64,000 bases of DNA from Improbicoccus pseudotrichonymphae (GTDB lineage: Bacteria; Bacillota; Clostridia; Oscillospirales; Acutalibacteraceae): NCBI GenBank assembly GCA_036322855.1, contig AP027924.1:186001-250000 (forward strand), given 5' to 3'. Position numbers and translations under genes: made by a program. Numbering within the stretch: position 1 is the stretch's first letter; each line of letters begins with the position of its first letter. Shown piece by piece: positions 62,325-64,000 of this stretch. The notes beneath the pieces were generated by a model. That model saw only the letters and a list, made by a program, of their open reading frames with translations, was not told the DNA's origin and ran no database searches.

Positions 62325-64000
62325 TTGGAGAAATTATTTAAAAAAGATTTAATAGTTAAGGATTGTTCGGTGGGTCTTAGCAATAGAGAAGTCGAGCGAA
62401 TGATTGCTAAGGGTTTTCTGAATAAAGATACTTCCCCTAAGCCTAAATCTTTGTTTGAAATATTTAAGTCGAATTTTTTTACTCTTTTTAATTTTATAAA
62501 TTTAATTCTCGCAATTTTGATTTTATTTACGGCTTCTTTCAGAAATCTTATGTTTATGATTGTGGTATTGTGCAATTCGACAATAAGTTTGATGCAGGAA
62601 TTTAGAGCAAGAAGAGCCACGGAAAAACTTAAACTGATGGCAGCCGATAGAATAAAAGTCGTAAGAGAATCAAGAGAGCTTTTTATTGATATTAATCAAG
62701 TCGTAATGGGCGATATAATAATCTATGAACGCGGAGTTCAAATAGTCGCCGACTGTGAAATAATTTTGGGAGAATGTGAAGTTAATGAATCTTTTTTAAC
62801 GGGAGAATCGGATTTAATAAGCAAAAAAGAAGGAGATATGCTTTTTTCCGGGAGTTATGTTGTCGGTGGCTATGTCAAAGCTCGTGCTCTAAAAGTTGGA
62901 GAAAATACATTTTCTTCTGGAATTGCGAAAAAACTTAAAAATATAGAAATTGCAAATTCAGAAATTATGCTTTTTATAAAAAAGATAATAAGAATAATAT
63001 CCATAATTGTTATTTCTGTCGGGATTCCTATTTTTTTGAATCAATTAAGAATAAATTCGTTTAATTATTCTCCTGCGGCATTAAATACGTGTGCAGCGGT
63101 TATCGGGATGATACCGGAAGGGTTAGCACTTCTTACAAGTTCTGTACTGGCATTGGGAGCTTTAAAACTTATGAAGAAAAAAATATTGTCCAAAGATATT
63201 TATTCCATCGAAATTCTTGCCGGTGTTAACATGGTATGTTTGGACAAAACAGGTACCATAACGGAAGGAAAGTTTGAAACCGTTGGCATAATCACCCAAG
63301 AAGATTTATTAAAAAAAAATTCTTTTACAAAAATTCATTCAAGTTTTTCAAATAAAAACAGCAAGTTAACGGAAGCATTAAGATATTTGTCTTCATCCTT
63401 GGATGATAATAGCGAAACTTTCAGTTCTATTAAAAAAATTTTTTACAGAAGAGAATTTAAAAAAAAGCCTGATGAATATATAAATTTTTGTTCAGAAAAA
63501 AAATTTTCTGCAATTTATCTTGAAAACAAGGGAAGCTTTGTGCTGGGTTCTCTTGAATTTATTTTTAAAAATATTGTGTCAAGTAATTTTAATGAAATTA
63601 AAAAAGCATTAAAAAATTATGAAAATTACAGGGTTTTGGCAGTTGGGTTTTCAAGAAATAAAATAAATAAAAAGAATATACCGAACGACACTTCGCTTTT
63701 GGGTTTTGTTTTGTTGCGTGATAAAATAAGGAAAAACATTCAAGAAGTTTTAGATTTTTTTAAAACAAATAGTATTAAAATAAAAATAATTTCCGGAGAT
63801 AGTTTAGAATCTGTAAGTAAAATTTCTAAAACGATAAAAATAAAAGAAAATGACATTAATTCGATTGATGTCAGTGAGATAAATGGCTTTTCTGAAATTT
63901 TAAATTCTGTAACGAAATATGATATTTTCTGCAGAACAACACCGGAAAAAAAAAGAGAAATAATCAAGGCTTTAAAAATAAAAGGTTTTAAAGTGGCAAT
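62325..64000 (+). CDS. P-type cation-transporting ATPase (3' end beyond window)
   Basis: The first 558 residues of an E1-E2 ATPase are present, starting TTG seven bases after GAGGAATG. An N-terminal VGLSNREVERMIAKG segment leads to the first membrane pair, the actuator domain with TGES (VNESFLTGESDLI), the M4 motif IPEGLALL, the phosphorylation site CLDKTGTITEGK and the hinge FVLLRDKIRKNIQE. The IPEGL M4 motif and short N-domain suit the bacterial Ca2+ or Mg2+/K+-type group (ATPase E-like), not heavy-metal pumps. The ion is not determined. Confidence 0.92.
   Translation, partial: MEKLFKKDLIVKDCSVGLSNREVERMIAKGFLNKDTSPKPKSLFEIFKSNFFTLFNFINLILAILILFTASFRNLMFMIVVLCNSTISLMQEFRARRATEKLKLMAADRIKVVRESRELFIDINQVVMGDIIIYERGVQIVADCEIILGECEVNESFLTGESDLISKKEGDMLFSGSYVVGGYVKARALKVGENTFSSGIAKKLKNIEIANSEIMLFIKKIIRIISIIVISVGIPIFLNQLRINSFNYSPAALNTCAAVIGMIPEGLALLTSSVLALGALKLMKKKILSKDIYSIEILAGVNMVCLDKTGTITEGKFETVGIITQEDLLKKNSFTKIHSSFSNKNSKLTEALRYLSSSLDDNSETFSSIKKIFYRREFKKKPDEYINFCSEKKFSAIYLENKGSFVLGSLEFIFKNIVSSNFNEIKKALKNYENYRVLAVGFSRNKINKKNIPNDTSLLGFVLLRDKIRKNIQEVLDFFKTNSIKIKIISGDSLESVSKISKTIKIKENDINSIDVSEINGFSEILNSVTKYDIFCRTTPEKKREIIKALKIKGFKVA

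Overview
The window comes from a very AT-rich, low-GC Gram-positive bacterium. The evidence is a clostridial-type rpoB-rpoC pair, an rpmB of the four-cysteine type, AddA, a SpoIIR homologue and AGGAGG-type ribosome binding sites. Several features suggest a host-associated, possibly intracellular, clostridial (Oscillospiraceae-like) lineage with an eroding genome: a Rab-like small GTPase, an orphan contractile-injection adapter, a GT2-LicD fusion, IS and recombinase debris, and genes broken in homopolymers. The lifestyle is an inference; no species name can be given.

Region 1 (about 1-29.1 kb, all on the minus strand, read right to left) is a siphovirus-type prophage. In transcription order it carries: small membrane and Gp157-like genes, a 229-aa unknown, RusA, a DnaD-like initiator, a DnaC-like loader, an ATP-dependent DNA ligase, an Rpn-family nuclease, a DUF1492 late regulator and an HNH nuclease. 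A cargo array of WHH-type nuclease-toxin homologues with an SMI1/KNR4 immunity gene follows, then a G-rich cos-like patch, ParB-like and C5-methylase genes, TerS and TerL. A double-glycine peptide and a SpoIIR homologue come next. The structural genes are portal, protease, capsid, connector, head closure, gp10-like, tail terminator, tail tube, the G/GT tail chaperones with a -1 frameshift, tape measure and Dit. Two more cargo genes precede Tal and a DUF859 tail protein cut by the left edge. Two cargo blocks end in hairpin terminators before the next structural gene, the usual layout of morons. No integrase is visible.

Region 2 (29.1-31.9 kb) is a decayed junction. It has two small membrane-protein genes, one with a frameshifted signal peptide, a fragment of a second tape-measure gene, tRNA-Leu(GAG), a copy of a short inverted-end element fused to a serine-recombinase fragment, tRNA-Tyr(GTA) and a lone 5S rRNA.

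Region 3 (31.9-51.9 kb) is the chromosomal core: addA, an Orn/Lys/Arg decarboxylase-family gene, rpmB, a second possible double-glycine peptide, serS, rpoC, rpoB, a GT2-LicD fusion, yebC, an IS110 remnant, znuC and znuA without a permease, and ispF.

Region 4 (51.9-61.6 kb) is accessory. Its centre is a near-perfect inverted repeat of about 0.48 kb per arm. Each arm carries a perfect sigma-A promoter, an AGGAGG site, a leader with a GA-dinucleotide tract and a signal-peptide-like segment. The arms drive two divergent genes with different passengers, a membrane-anchored Rab-like GTPase and a protein of unknown fold. A third gene with the same promoter and first residues lies at 60.9 kb and shares the C-terminal domain of the second. 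Between them are a GH25-LysM muramidase, a CIS tube/adapter-like protein, a very large charged coiled-coil protein and a lipoprotein-like gene. The window ends with tRNA-Lys(CTT), a YlbF-family gene and a P-type cation ATPase cut by the right edge.
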